64,000 bases of DNA from Gordonia namibiensis NBRC 108229. GTDB taxonomy: Bacteria; Actinomycetota; Actinomycetes; Mycobacteriales; Mycobacteriaceae. Numbering within the stretch: position 1 is the first letter of the stretch; every line of letters starts with the position of its first letter. The stretch spans positions 1-64,000 of the forward strand of contig NZ_BAHE01000025.1 of the NCBI RefSeq assembly GCF_000298235.1. Reading direction: 5' to 3'. The notes below the pieces were generated by a model. The model was not told the DNA's origin, did no database searches, and saw only the letters and a program-made list of their open reading frames with translations. Below, piece after piece: positions 45,599-54,337 of this stretch. Position numbers and translations under genes: made by a program.

Positions 45599-46828
45599 TC
45601 AGCCCAGCACGCCCCGCTCGCGGTGGTCGCTGATCTGCTCGGGGTCGAGTCCGGCCTCCAGCAGGATCTCCTCGGTGTGCTGGCCGAGCTTCGGTGCCGG
45701 GCGTCGCGGCGCCGTGGGATGTTCGTCGAAGTGGTACGGCGGCGCGACGACACGGAAGTTCGAGCCGTCCTCGGTGGGCACCTCGGGCAGGAAGCCGTTG
45801 TCGAGGACCTGCTTGTCGTCGTGGAGCTCGGCGACGGTCGCGGCCGCGGCCCACACGCCGGAGAACTCGGCGAGGATGTGCCGCCACTCGTCGAGTGTCC
45901 TCTCGGCGAAAGCCTTGTCGAGCTCGGCGATACAGTCGTGCCGGTTGGTGTAGCGGCCCATGTCATCGGCGAAGCGTTCGTCGACGATCAGGTCGACACG
46001 GTCGATGAGGGCGCACAACTCACCCCAGAAGCGTTGAGCCTGCAGGCAGACCAGGTTGATCCAGCGGTCGTCCTTGGTGCGGTACGCGTTGACGATCGGA
46101 TTGGGTGCGTCCGTCCGATCCTGGCGCGGGATCTCCCCGATGTAGGGGGCCGCGGTCAGGTCGGGGCTCAGCGGCCACATACCTGTGTTCAGCAGTGAGA
46201 CGTCGACGACGCCGCCCTTGCCGATGCGCTCGCGACGGAACAGTGCCATGCCCACGGCCCCGGCGATGGCGGAGGACCCCTGGAGGTCGTAGTAGGCGGC
46301 CGGTTGCATCGTCGGGCGGTCGGCACCCGGAGGTGTCAGTTTGTGCATGGTGCCGCCGGCGGACCACGCTGCCGCCGCGTCGAATCCGCCGACATTCACC
46401 TTGTCGCCCTTGGAGCCCCAGCCGGTTCCCCGGACGTAGACCAGCTTCGGGTTGACGGCGAGGAGGTCGTCGACATCGACCCGGAGCTTGGTCCGCTGGG
46501 CGGGGAGGTAGCTGGTGAGGACGACATCGGCCTTCTCGACCAGCTTGAGGAGGAGGTCGTGGCCGTCTGCTGTGGTGAGATCGAGTGTGATGCTGCGCTT
46601 TCCGCGGTTGGGCACCTCGAGGAAGGGGTTGGGCGCACCCTCCTTGCGGTTGAGCGCGTTCTGCAGATTCCGTTGGGGGTCGCCGGTCGGGGGTTCGACC
46701 TTGATCACGTCGGCGCCGAGATCGGCGAGGATGGCACCTGCTCCGGGAACGAAGGTCCACGCGGCGATCTCGACGACGCGTACTCCGTCGAAAGGTGCTG
46801 TGATCGATGAGTTCTCGCTGGTTGTCAT
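45599..46828 (-). CDS. CaiB/BaiF family (class III) CoA transferase
   Basis: 409 aa. Family start FDGVRVVEIAAWTFVPGAG, LGADVIKVEPPTGDP, NRGKRSITLDL, and VYVRGTGWGSKG. Moves CoA between organic acids. The ATG at 46828 follows GGAGG at about 7-nt spacing; GTG 46834 is too close to it. It is the second gene after a CrtC/AttH-like gene whose stop is 2 bp upstream, so the two are co-transcribed. Distinct in sequence from the CaiB protein at the start of the window. Confidence 0.87.
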   Translation of the reverse strand: MTTSENSSITAPFDGVRVVEIAAWTFVPGAGAILADLGADVIKVEPPTGDPQRNLQNALNRKEGAPNPFLEVPNRGKRSITLDLTTADGHDLLLKLVEKADVVLTSYLPAQRTKLRVDVDDLLAVNPKLVYVRGTGWGSKGDKVNVGGFDAAAAWSAGGTMHKLTPPGADRPTMQPAAYYDLQGSSAIAGAVGMALFRRERIGKGGVVDVSLLNTGMWPLSPDLTAAPYIGEIPRQDRTDAPNPIVNAYRTKDDRWINLVCLQAQRFWGELCALIDRVDLIVDERFADDMGRYTNRHDCIAELDKAFAERTLDEWRHILAEFSGVWAAAATVAELHDDKQVLDNGFLPEVPTEDGSNFRVVAPPYHFDEHPTAPRRPAPKLGQHTEEILLEAGLDPEQISDHRERGVLG

Positions 46829-46830
46829 GG

Positions 46831-47928
46831 TCACGCCTCCTCGGTGGGGGTGCTGGTGGCGCGCAGGGCGTTCATCATCTTGATCCAGTGTGAACGCTTC
46901 CAGCCGTCCTGGTCCTCACCCCAGCCGATCTCGCCGTCGAACTCCCAGCGCATCAATGCGTTGCTGCCGAGCCCGCCCTCGCACATGTGGCTCACCGAGA
47001 ACCCCTCGGCGTACATGGTGCGGTCGGTCAGGTCGGTGAGGTCGACCTGCATGTGGGCACTCCACCCGGTCTGCGGGTCGCGGAAGTTGCGCATCCGCGA
47101 CCGAGTCTTGTCGAGGCGCTCGAATCTCCCGTCGCGGAGCAGCCAGCCGTGGTTGAGCGGCGACCAGCCCTCGGCGTCGCCGTCCTGTGGGCGGACGAAA
47201 CCGAGAAAACCGGTCTCCGGACCGGAGTGGCCGAAGATGTACTGGATTCGGCCGCGGCCTCGTTCGCGTTCGATCTCCCGCCACCGCGGGCCGCCGGGGT
47301 GCAGGACCTTGTACTCGCCGCGGAGATACTCGGGCTTCTTGGATTGCATGTGGTGCCCACCGCGGGGTCCCCAGGTGCGGTCCCGGATGGAGTACGAGTC
47401 GATCGGGATCGACTCACCGCGTAGGACGAGTTCCCCCACCTGGTGACCGAGCTGGTCGAGGTGCGGACTGTACATCGCCGGCGGCTCACCCGGGGTGAAG
47501 CGCCGGGGCGGGTGAACGGCGGTGTGCTCGAACGAGATCGAGAAGTCGTTCGCCGGGTCGGAGTAGGAGATCTGGTAGCGCGTCAGTGGTTCGATCATCT
47601 TCACGGAGAAGCCACCGTGCGGGAAGGTGATGTCCCGCAGATCAGGGTTCTCCGGCATCGGCTTGTCGGTCGCGTTGCGGTAGTAGGCGATGCGACCGAC
47701 GTCGGCGCCGCTGGGATCCCAGACGAAGACGCGCCAGGTCACCGTGCCGCGGTTGACGTCATACCGGGCATGCAGCCATCCGCCGATGTGCCGGGCGGGG
47801 ACGTTGAAGGACCACCAGTTCGTCTCCACCCAGTACGGGTCGTCGGTGGGTGGCACGTGGTACGTGTCATCCGCCGGTGTGAACGGAGTGTCCGCGGTGA
47901 TCTCGCCGGCGTTTTCGTCAACAGTCAC
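46831..47928 (-). CDS. CrtC/AttH-like (lipocalin-type fold) protein
   Basis: 365 aa from a GTG. Beta-strand rich, with WWSFNVPARHIGGWLHARYD, RYQISYSDPANDFSISFEHTAV, DSYSIRDRTWGPRGG and a late VSHMCEGGLGSNALMRWEF. The pattern of paired beta-sheet domains and the SxRDRTWG segment recalls the AttH/CrtC-like superfamily, which includes carotenoid 1,2-hydratase and uncharacterised actinobacterial proteins. It may add water to an isoprenoid double bond or only bind a lipid. It heads a two-gene operon with a CoA transferase and diverges from an amidohydrolase. Confidence 0.55.
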   Translation of the reverse strand: MTVDENAGEITADTPFTPADDTYHVPPTDDPYWVETNWWSFNVPARHIGGWLHARYDVNRGTVTWRVFVWDPSGADVGRIAYYRNATDKPMPENPDLRDITFPHGGFSVKMIEPLTRYQISYSDPANDFSISFEHTAVHPPRRFTPGEPPAMYSPHLDQLGHQVGELVLRGESIPIDSYSIRDRTWGPRGGHHMQSKKPEYLRGEYKVLHPGGPRWREIERERGRGRIQYIFGHSGPETGFLGFVRPQDGDAEGWSPLNHGWLLRDGRFERLDKTRSRMRNFRDPQTGWSAHMQVDLTDLTDRTMYAEGFSVSHMCEGGLGSNALMRWEFDGEIGWGEDQDGWKRSHWIKMMNALRATSTPTEEA

Positions 47929-47947
47929 ACCTCGGACGCTAGCATAG

Positions 47948-48000
47948 GGTTAACTTATTTAGTGAGGATTCTCATCCCTTAAAACAGGTAACTCATTGAT
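47948..48000. promoter_or_regulatory. Divergent promoter/operator region between CrtC-like and amidohydrolase genes
   Basis: An AT-rich block in a GC-rich background. GGTTAACTTATTT (47948-47960) resembles GGTTAACTCTTTT at 53064-53076 (11 of 13). TGAG (47963-47966) and CTCA (47971-47974) form a small dyad, and AGGTAACTCATTGAT lies at 47986-48000. A candidate binding area for an unidentified regulator. Confidence 0.4.
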
Positions 48001-48123
48001 CTGATGCCCTTGTGGACCCCTGATTCGGCGTGCCACGATGGGATCCGTGGCTCAGCGTGTCGTCCCGCGCTGCCAGTAGTCCGATGGGCCCGGAGGAACT
48101 CGGGCGAAACGCGAGGAGATGCA

Positions 48124-49278
48124 ATGCCGCTGCAGGACCACATGCAATTGATCTCGACCGACGACCACCTGATCGAACGCCCCGGATTGTGGACCGACCG
48201 TCTGCCTCGGAAGTTCCTGGAAGCCGGCCCCAACATCATCGAGAAGGAACTGCGGCCCGGTCGGCCACCGGCGCAGGTCTGGCGCTACGAGGACCGGATC
48301 TACCCCTACATCGGACTCAACGCGGTCGCGGGCAAGAAGCCGGAGGAGTACGGTGCCGAGCCCGTTCGCTACGACGACATGCTGCCGGGCTGCTACGACC
48401 CCAAGGCGCGGCTCGCGGACATGGACGTCGACGGCGTCCATGCGGCACTGTGCTTCCCGTCGTTCCCCCGTTTTGCGGGCACGGTATTCCTCGAGGGCGA
48501 GGACAAGGACCTCGCCCACGCCTGCGTGCAGGCCTGGAACGACTACCTGCTCGACGAGTGGTGCCCGACGGCGCCGGACCGGTACATCCCGATGGTGATC
48601 CTGCCCCTGTGGGACACCGAACTCGCGATCGCCGAGATCCATCGCACCGCCCAGAAGGGCTCGCGCGCCATCGCTTTCGTGGAGAACCCGGTCCCGCTGG
48701 GACTGCCCTCCTTTCACACCGACCACTGGGACGGTGTCTTCTCGGCCTGCGAGGAGACCGGGCAGGTCCTGTCGATCCATTTCGGGACGTCGGGCAAGCC
48801 ACCGATCACCGCACCCGAGGCGCCGATGGCGGTGATGATCGCGCTGTTCGGCTGCAATTCGATGTACGCAACCGCCGACCTGCTGTTCTCCCCGGTGTTC
48901 CACAAGCATCCCGAGCTCAGGTTCGCACTGAGTGAGGGTGGCATCGGCTGGGTGCCCTACATGCTCGAACGCATCGATCTCACCTGGGAGAAGCACCGCT
49001 ACTACCAGAACATCAACCAGACGGTCCGGCCGTCGGATCTGTTCCGCGAACACATCTTCGGGTGCTTCATCGAGGACCAGCACGGCATCGACAACCGGCA
49101 CGCGGTCGGCATCGACAACATCACCTGGGAATGCGACTATCCGCATTCCGACTCCAACTGGCCGAACAGTCGCAAGGTGGTGGCCGAGTCCATGCGCAAC
49201 GTGCCGGACGAGGAGGTTCACAAGATGGTGGAACTCAACGCCCGCAAGCTGTTCAACTTCCCGCGGACCGAGGGCTGA
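48124..49278 (+). CDS. Amidohydrolase-family (amidohydrolase 2) metal-dependent hydrolase/decarboxylase
   Basis: 384 aa. N-terminal metal motif STDDHLIE (residues 11-18), central HFGTSGKPP with the metal His, FALSEGGIGWVPYMLERID, and C-terminal WECDYPHSDSNWP with an Asp. This matches the ACMS-decarboxylase-like branch of the amidohydrolase superfamily. The ATG at 48124 follows GAGGAG. It leads an operon with a small protein gene (4-bp gap) and a MaoC didomain gene. Such proteins often decarboxylate or hydrolyse ring-cleavage products; the substrate is unknown. Confidence 0.82.
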   Translation: MPLQDHMQLISTDDHLIERPGLWTDRLPRKFLEAGPNIIEKELRPGRPPAQVWRYEDRIYPYIGLNAVAGKKPEEYGAEPVRYDDMLPGCYDPKARLADMDVDGVHAALCFPSFPRFAGTVFLEGEDKDLAHACVQAWNDYLLDEWCPTAPDRYIPMVILPLWDTELAIAEIHRTAQKGSRAIAFVENPVPLGLPSFHTDHWDGVFSACEETGQVLSIHFGTSGKPPITAPEAPMAVMIALFGCNSMYATADLLFSPVFHKHPELRFALSEGGIGWVPYMLERIDLTWEKHRYYQNINQTVRPSDLFREHIFGCFIEDQHGIDNRHAVGIDNITWECDYPHSDSNWPNSRKVVAESMRNVPDEEVHKMVELNARKLFNFPRTEG

Positions 49279-49282
49279 GGCC

Positions 49283-49525
49283 ATGGGCGACCGGCAGGAA
49301 CCCGAACTCGTCGAACAGATCCCGGCGGCCGACTGGACCGACCAGGACCTCCTGACCCGTGACGGCGCCGGCCTGCTGCTCGACGACGAGATCGCGGCCG
49401 AACGTGCGCGCGTCGAGGAGTCGACGAGCTCCGGTGACGACGCCGCCGTTGCGGAGGGGAAGCGAAGACTCAACCGGCTCATCGAGATCCGACGATCGCT
49501 CACCACCGAACGAGGTAACCCATGA
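49283..49525 (+). CDS. Small acidic helical protein of unknown function
   Basis: 80 aa, highly charged: MGDRQEPELVEQIPAADWTD, then LLLDDEIAAERARVEESTSS and AVAEGKRRLNRLIEIRRSL, consistent with two helices, the second basic. Not recognised. It starts 4 bp after the amidohydrolase stop and overlaps the MaoC gene start by ATGA, so it is very probably translated. No Cys or His cluster. It may act as a small partner of the amidohydrolase or the hydratase. Confidence 0.6.
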   Translation: MGDRQEPELVEQIPAADWTDQDLLTRDGAGLLLDDEIAAERARVEESTSSGDDAAVAEGKRRLNRLIEIRRSLTTERGNP

Positions 49526-50766
49526 CGCTGACCGATCCCGGTTTCGGTGTCCTGACGGACGAGAAGATCGAGCGCAGCCGCCTGCGGAACGGTGTGCCCG
49601 AACGAATTCCGCACGCGCCGCACAATTACGAGGTGACCTGGGACGGCGTGCGACACTTCGCGCAGGCCTACGGCGACGACAACCCGCTGTTCTGCGACCC
49701 CGACTATGGTCCGACGACCCGCTGGGGTGGGATGATCGCGCCGCCGGCCTTTCACTACACGATGGGAGAGGACGCCGCACCGAAGCCCGACGCCGAGACC
49801 AAGGCGTTGTTCCGCGGCGATCCCTTCGCCGGGTTGGGGTCGTACCAGGCGGTCATGGAGTTCGAGTGGTGGCGGCCGCTGCATCTCGGAGATCGGCTGC
49901 ACTGCCTGCGTTCCCAGGTGGGAGTGGTGCCGAAGACGAGTGAGTTCGGCGGCCGTTCGGCGCACGTGACCCGGGCGTTCATCTACGACAACGCGCAGGG
50001 CGAACCCTGCGTGATCCGCCGCGGGACGTGGATCAACGCAGAACGCACGGCTTCGAAGAAGCGGAAGAAGGAAGTCCTCGAACCCGAGCCGTACACGCCC
50101 GAACAACTCGCCGAGATCGATGCGGCGTACGAGGCCGAGGAGTGTCGGGGTGCGGAACCGAGGTACTGGGAGGACGTCGAGGTCGGCGATTCGCTGCCGA
50201 TGAAGGTGAAGGGGCCGCTGGTCACGACCGACGTCGTCGTGTGGCACGTCGGTTGGGGTATGCAGCTGACACCAAACGGCGCCTTCGGGCACGCCTACAA
50301 GATCCGTAAGAAGGCTCCCGGCCTGTATCCGCCGAACGCGCTCAACATCCCCGACACCGTCCAGCGTCTGCACTGGGAACCCGAACGCGCACGCGAACTG
50401 GGCATCCCGACGTCATACGACTACGGCGCCATGCGGGAGACCTGGCTGACGCACCTGCTCACCGACTGGATCGGTGACGACGGTTGGCTGTGGAAGCTGT
50501 CGGTCCAGCACCGCGGCTTCAACTACATGGGCGACACGACGTGGCTCAAGGGACAGGTCGTCGACAAGCGGCAGGTCGACGGACGCAACGAGGTCGATAT
50601 CGAACTCTGGTGCGAGAACCAGCGCGGCGCCATCACCTCGCCGGCCACCGCGGTCGTCCTGCTGCCCACCCGCTCGGCCTCCGTCGAGCTGCCCGACCCG
50701 CCGGCCGACAGCCGTGACGGCATCCTGCGATACGAGATGGACCGGATCGCCGACCCCGGTCTCTGA
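49522..50766 (+). CDS. Two-domain MaoC hydratase (FAS1-like dehydratase N-domain + MaoC C-domain), paralogue 1
   Basis: 414 aa. N-terminal hotdog: FAQAYGDDNPLFCDPDYG, TRWGGMIAPP, EWWRPLHLGDRL. C-terminal hotdog from about residue 210: RYWEDVEVGDSLPM, KGPLVTTDVVVWHVG, NYMGDTTWLKGQV and GAITSPATAVVLLP. Clear paralogue of the gene at 59749 (shared AYGDDNPL, RTRWG/TTRWG, WEDVEVG/FEDVEVG, YDYGxxRExWLTH, WxGDDGWL). Probably hydrates a bulky 2-enoyl-CoA. The segment GWGMQLTPNGAFGHAYK replaces the GGYGFAPYG region of the paralogue, hinting at different substrates. Confidence 0.82.
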   Translation: MTLTDPGFGVLTDEKIERSRLRNGVPERIPHAPHNYEVTWDGVRHFAQAYGDDNPLFCDPDYGPTTRWGGMIAPPAFHYTMGEDAAPKPDAETKALFRGDPFAGLGSYQAVMEFEWWRPLHLGDRLHCLRSQVGVVPKTSEFGGRSAHVTRAFIYDNAQGEPCVIRRGTWINAERTASKKRKKEVLEPEPYTPEQLAEIDAAYEAEECRGAEPRYWEDVEVGDSLPMKVKGPLVTTDVVVWHVGWGMQLTPNGAFGHAYKIRKKAPGLYPPNALNIPDTVQRLHWEPERARELGIPTSYDYGAMRETWLTHLLTDWIGDDGWLWKLSVQHRGFNYMGDTTWLKGQVVDKRQVDGRNEVDIELWCENQRGAITSPATAVVLLPTRSASVELPDPPADSRDGILRYEMDRIADPGL

Positions 50767-51195
50767 GGCCTTCACGGCAAAACGCGCCCTCCGCTCCTGA
50801 GCAGCGTCCGGAGCTTGCGGAGGACGCGTGACGAAGGGTGAGCCGAACTCGCCAGCCCTTCGTGGCTCGTCGCTGCGCTCCTCGCACCTCAGGGAGCGGT
50901 GGCGGTCGCGCGTGTGGTCATTGCACTCCAGGGCGTGCGGTTGGGTCGTCGTTTCTCGACCAAGCGCGAAAACTCGTCCCCCTCAGGGGTGCTCGAGGGC
51001 ATATTGCCCTCCAAGGTCTCTCACGGGGACGAGAATTCTTTTGGCGCGCAGTCCGAGCGGTGCGGCGGTTGGCGAGGAGATGTAACCAGCTCCTCGCACC
51101 TCAGGGGGTGAGGGCAGCTCGTCGACTTCGATACGCTCCTTCGTCGCTACTCAGCCCGGCGGCTATCGTTCCTCGCACCTCAGTGGACGAGGTGA
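50767..51195. repeat. Repeat-rich 429-bp intergenic region (family A copy 3 and diverged units)
   Basis: ACGAAGGG (50831-50838) pairs with CCCTTCGT (50856-50863), followed by GGCTCGTCGCTGCGCTCCTCGCACCTCAGG, close to copy 1. A second CTCCTCGCACCTCAGG occurs at about 51092-51107, then CTTCGATACGCTCCTTCGTCGC and CCTCGCACCTCAG (51172-51184). No convincing gene is present. It separates the convergent MaoC and thioesterase genes. Confidence 0.65.
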
Positions 51196-52122
51196 TCAGC
51201 TGGCGTGACCGTTGCGGTCGCCCGTGCGAGAACCGTTGCGCTTCTCGCGGTTTCGGAACAGGGACTCCTGGGCGAGGTTGGCGAGCAGCACCTCGTCCTC
51301 GTCGTAGATGCGGCCGGTGTACATGCCGCGGCCCCCGGAGGTGGACTCGGGAGCCAGATCCATCAGCATCCACCGGTTGGCGTCGCACTGCCGGTGCATC
51401 CACACGGTGTGGTCGATGCTGGGCAGGATGCCCACCTCTTTGACCATCGGGGCCTTCGACAGTCCGGTGCACATGTCGGAGATGAACACCAGGCCGCAGG
51501 TGTGGAGGTTCGGGTCGGGGTCGGTCGGGTCCGGGTCAAGGGGTTCGGTGATGCGAATCCACAGACGCGTCGGCCAGCGGTGGTACTGGTCGGCGTCATC
51601 GGGGATGCGGACGTCGAGGTCGAGCATGCGCGGGTCCTGGGGGACCGTGACCAGTTGTGCAGGAGGCACCGTGGCCGGCATGGCGTCGGCCTGATAGTCG
51701 GCGCCCGACTGCTCGCGTTGGAAGGACGCAGCGAGATGCAGGATGTCGACGCCGTCCTGGCTGGCGACGACTTGTCGTACGGAGTACCGGCCGCCGTCGC
51801 GTTCGCGGGTGACCGTGAACGTGATGGGCTTCGTCGCGTCGCCGGGGACCAGGAAGTAACAGTGCATCGAGTGGGCCAGGCGATGGTCGGGGAGGGTGAG
51901 CGAGGCGGCACGCAACCCCTGCGCGGTGAGGCGACCGCCGTAGAGCCCTCGCGGGTCGTCGGCGCTGGCCGGAGCCGCGATGAACACGTCGTTGCCCACA
52001 TCCGTGAGGTCGAGGGCCTGCGCGACGGTCGAGGCGATCTCGCCGGTGTGCATTCTCGGTGATCGACGGTCTCCCGGATCGATGCCGACGTCGTCGGTCG
52101 CGCGCGCGTTGCGTGTGGTCAT
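51196..52122 (-). CDS. Acyl-CoA thioesterase II (TesB type)
   Basis: 308 aa double-hotdog thioesterase. N-terminal hotdog: FIAAPASADDPRGLYGGRLTAQGLRAA, then HSMHCYFLVPGD. C-terminal part: WIRITEPLD, LVFISDMCTGL, SIDHTVWMH, YTGRIYDEDEVLLANLAQESL. It hydrolyses acyl-CoAs. AAGGGA precedes the ATG at 52122. It follows the mycofactocin-type SDR by 64 bp in the same direction, and may release CoA from dead-end intermediates of the island. Confidence 0.85.
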   Translation of the reverse strand: MTTRNARATDDVGIDPGDRRSPRMHTGEIASTVAQALDLTDVGNDVFIAAPASADDPRGLYGGRLTAQGLRAASLTLPDHRLAHSMHCYFLVPGDATKPITFTVTRERDGGRYSVRQVVASQDGVDILHLAASFQREQSGADYQADAMPATVPPAQLVTVPQDPRMLDLDVRIPDDADQYHRWPTRLWIRITEPLDPDPTDPDPNLHTCGLVFISDMCTGLSKAPMVKEVGILPSIDHTVWMHRQCDANRWMLMDLAPESTSGGRGMYTGRIYDEDEVLLANLAQESLFRNREKRNGSRTGDRNGHAS

Positions 52123-52186
52123 GATCCCTTGCTCTCTGCTGTCCCTGCCGCGCCTGTCCCCGTCTCGTTTGTCCCTGTCGGGAGGG

Positions 52187-53038
52187 TCAGAGGGGAACAG
52201 CCTTGGCGATCGCGCCCGCGTCGACCTTGAGCTGGGAGCCGGTGACATAGCGGGACTCGTCCGAGGCCAGGTACACCACCGCGTTGCTGACGTCGAGCGG
52301 GTCGACCCACGGCACCGGGATGGCGTTCATCACCGGGAAGGACAGAGACGCATCGTCCTTGGTGGGGGACTCCAGGTCAGGACGGAACATCCGGTACATC
52401 GCGTCGTTCTGCAGCATGTCGGTGTCGCAGTTGGCCGGATGTACCGCGTTGACGCGGATACCCCGCGGCGCGACGAGGATCGAGAAGTCGTGCACGAGTT
52501 GAGCGATGGCTCGTTTAGAGTAGCCGTAACCGGCGCCGCCGGGGCCGGTCGCCGGGTTGTCGACGGAGCCCGGGACGAGTCCGGCGACCGAACCGATGCC
52601 GATCAGCGAGGCCCCGTCGCCCAAGTGTGGATAGGCGGCGTTGAAGGTGTTGATCAGACCGACGAGGTTGACGTCGACGACGTCGAGGAAGGTGTTCGGC
52701 GGTGTCTGGCCGAGCGGGCACACACCGGCGTTGGCCACGACGATGTCGAGATGACCGAACGCCTCGATACCCGCGGCAACCGCCTCGTCGAGTGCGGCGC
52801 GGTCGCGGACATCGGCTGCGCGCGTGACGATCGACTGCCCGGTCTTCTCGACCAGACGTACTGTCTCGTCGAGGTCTTCCTGCGACGCGAGCGGATAGGT
52901 CATGTTCTCCACCGGGCGGGGAAGGTCGACGCCGATGATGTCGGCTCCTTCCTCGGCGAGTCGCACTGCGTGGCTTCGACCTTGACCGCGCGCCACACCG
53001 GTGACGAAAACTACTTTTCCTGCGAGTCGAGCTGACAT
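52187..53038 (-). CDS. Mycofactocin-type SDR family oxidoreductase
   Basis: 283 aa. TGVARGQGRSHAVRLAEEGADIIGVD (13-38) is the signature start of mycofactocin-coupled SDRs, which hold a non-exchanging NAD and use mycofactocin as redox partner. Catalytic Tyr171/Lys175 (YGYSK) follow an insertion (GLVPGSVDNPATGPG) also usual in the group. C-terminal SQLKVDAGAIAKA. It probably oxidises an alcohol. No mft biosynthesis genes occur in the window. A palindromic operator lies 19-41 bp upstream. Confidence 0.82.
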   Translation of the reverse strand: MSARLAGKVVFVTGVARGQGRSHAVRLAEEGADIIGVDLPRPVENMTYPLASQEDLDETVRLVEKTGQSIVTRAADVRDRAALDEAVAAGIEAFGHLDIVVANAGVCPLGQTPPNTFLDVVDVNLVGLINTFNAAYPHLGDGASLIGIGSVAGLVPGSVDNPATGPGGAGYGYSKRAIAQLVHDFSILVAPRGIRVNAVHPANCDTDMLQNDAMYRMFRPDLESPTKDDASLSFPVMNAIPVPWVDPLDVSNAVVYLASDESRYVTGSQLKVDAGAIAKAVPL

Positions 53039-53056
53039 GGTGGCTCCTGCCTGCCG

Positions 53057-53079
53057 ATCAAAAGGTTAACTCTTTTGAT
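53057..53079. promoter_or_regulatory. Perfect palindromic operator upstream of the mycofactocin-type SDR
   Basis: ATCAAAAG (53057-53064), GTTAACT centre, CTTTTGAT (53072-53079): an 8-bp perfect inverted repeat around a GTTAAC palindrome, the size of a TetR-type operator. It lies between the SDR start (53038) and the end of the upstream thiolase gene (53132). The related sequence at 47948-47960 suggests a shared regulator. Confidence 0.6.
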
Positions 53080-53131
53080 TCATTAGACACCATGTCAGCC
53101 GACCGCAGTGGTGTTTCGGTTGAAGTTCGGT

Positions 53132-54337
53132 TCAGGCGGCGGATCGTTCCAGCACGTGAATGCCGCAGGCCGAACCGAGGCCGATGACGTGCGCCAAACC
53201 GACTCGTGCACCCTCGATCTGGCGATCGCCGGCCTCGCCGCGCAGGTGATGGCAGACCTCCCACACGTTGGCGATGCCGGTGGCCGATATCGGGTGTCCC
53301 TTCGATTCCAGGCCGCCGGAGACGTTGACCGGCGTCGTGCCGGTGCGCCACGTCGCACCGCTCTCGAAGAAGTCGACCGCATTGCCGGGCTCGCACAGGC
53401 CGAGGTTGTCGTAATGGACGAGTTCGGCGGTGGCGAAACAGTCGTGCAGCTCGACCAGATCCAGATCCGACGGCCCGATGCCCGCCAGCTCGTAGGCTCT
53501 CTGAGCAGCGTTACGGGTGAGTGTGTTGACATCGGGCAACACCTGGCAGGCTTCCTGCCAGGGGTCGGAGGTCAGGACCGAGGCCGAGATCTTTACTGCG
53601 CGGCGTCGTTGTTCGAGCGACAGCTTCGACAGCTCACTGTCGCTGACCAGCACGGCGGCGGCTGCGCCGTCGCAGTTCGCCGAACACATCGACCGCGTGT
53701 TCGGGTAGGCGATCATGACGTCGTTCTTGATCTGCTCGGCCGACATCGACTTGGTGTAGGCCGCAAGCGGATTGAGCGTCGAATGCTCATGGTTCTTCTC
53801 CGCGATGCGGGCGAACAGGTCGAGCGGAACGCCGGAGTAGTCGACCTCGTGTAGGTATTCCATGCCGACCTGCGCGAAGACGCCGGGCATCGCTTCGGTG
53901 CCGACGCGTCCGTCGAGGCCGGTCACCGCGCCGAACCGGCCCTGGGGTGTCCACTCGTTGCCGGTCGACGGTTTGCCCCGACCGCCCAGGAGCCCCGCGC
54001 CGGCGAGTTTCTCGACACCGACCGCAAGCGCGTAGCGGGCCTCACCGGCCTTGATGGCCATCACCGCGGTGCGCAGCGCGGTGGCCCCGGTCGCGCACGC
54101 GTTGCTGACGTTGTACACGGGGATGCCGGTCTGGCCGATCTGCTTCTGCAGCGCCTGACCGAAGCCCGGCGGTGCCATGAGGTTGCCGGCCGCCAGCATG
54201 TCGATGTCCGACATGGTGATCCCGGCGTCGGCGATCGCGGCAAGCGATGCCTCGGCGCCCAGATCGACCACGTCGCGATCGAGGTGCTTGCCGAACTTGG
54301 TCATGTAGATACCGAGAATCCACACGTTCTCCGCCAT
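53132..54337 (-). CDS. Thiolase-family protein (lipid-transfer/SCP-x-like acetyl-CoA acyltransferase)
   Basis: 401 aa thiolase fold. Cys81 (SNACATGATALRTAV), HDCFATAE and ESKGHPISATGIAN are present, as is a C-terminal Cys (GLGSACGIHV), so it retains the residues needed for thiolysis. It belongs to the non-decarboxylating lipid-transfer-like group, which often works with a DUF35 partner; indeed a DUF35 gene precedes it and overlaps by 1 bp (TGATG). GGGAGG precedes the ATG. It may do the C-C cleavage step of this cluster, either thiolase or retro-aldol as in Ltp2-ChsH2 systems. Confidence 0.84.
   Translation of the reverse strand: MAENVWILGIYMTKFGKHLDRDVVDLGAEASLAAIADAGITMSDIDMLAAGNLMAPPGFGQALQKQIGQTGIPVYNVSNACATGATALRTAVMAIKAGEARYALAVGVEKLAGAGLLGGRGKPSTGNEWTPQGRFGAVTGLDGRVGTEAMPGVFAQVGMEYLHEVDYSGVPLDLFARIAEKNHEHSTLNPLAAYTKSMSAEQIKNDVMIAYPNTRSMCSANCDGAAAAVLVSDSELSKLSLEQRRRAVKISASVLTSDPWQEACQVLPDVNTLTRNAAQRAYELAGIGPSDLDLVELHDCFATAELVHYDNLGLCEPGNAVDFFESGATWRTGTTPVNVSGGLESKGHPISATGIANVWEVCHHLRGEAGDRQIEGARVGLAHVIGLGSACGIHVLERSAA

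Noticed and set aside
48052..50373. Minus-strand open frame of 773 codons across the amidohydrolase and MaoC genes
   Set aside because: Arises from GC-rich third positions. The plus-strand proteins have complete family motifs and overlapping starts.
50767..51195. Small open frames in the repeat-rich gap
   Set aside because: They overlap repeat units, have no ribosome sites, and no protein-like composition.
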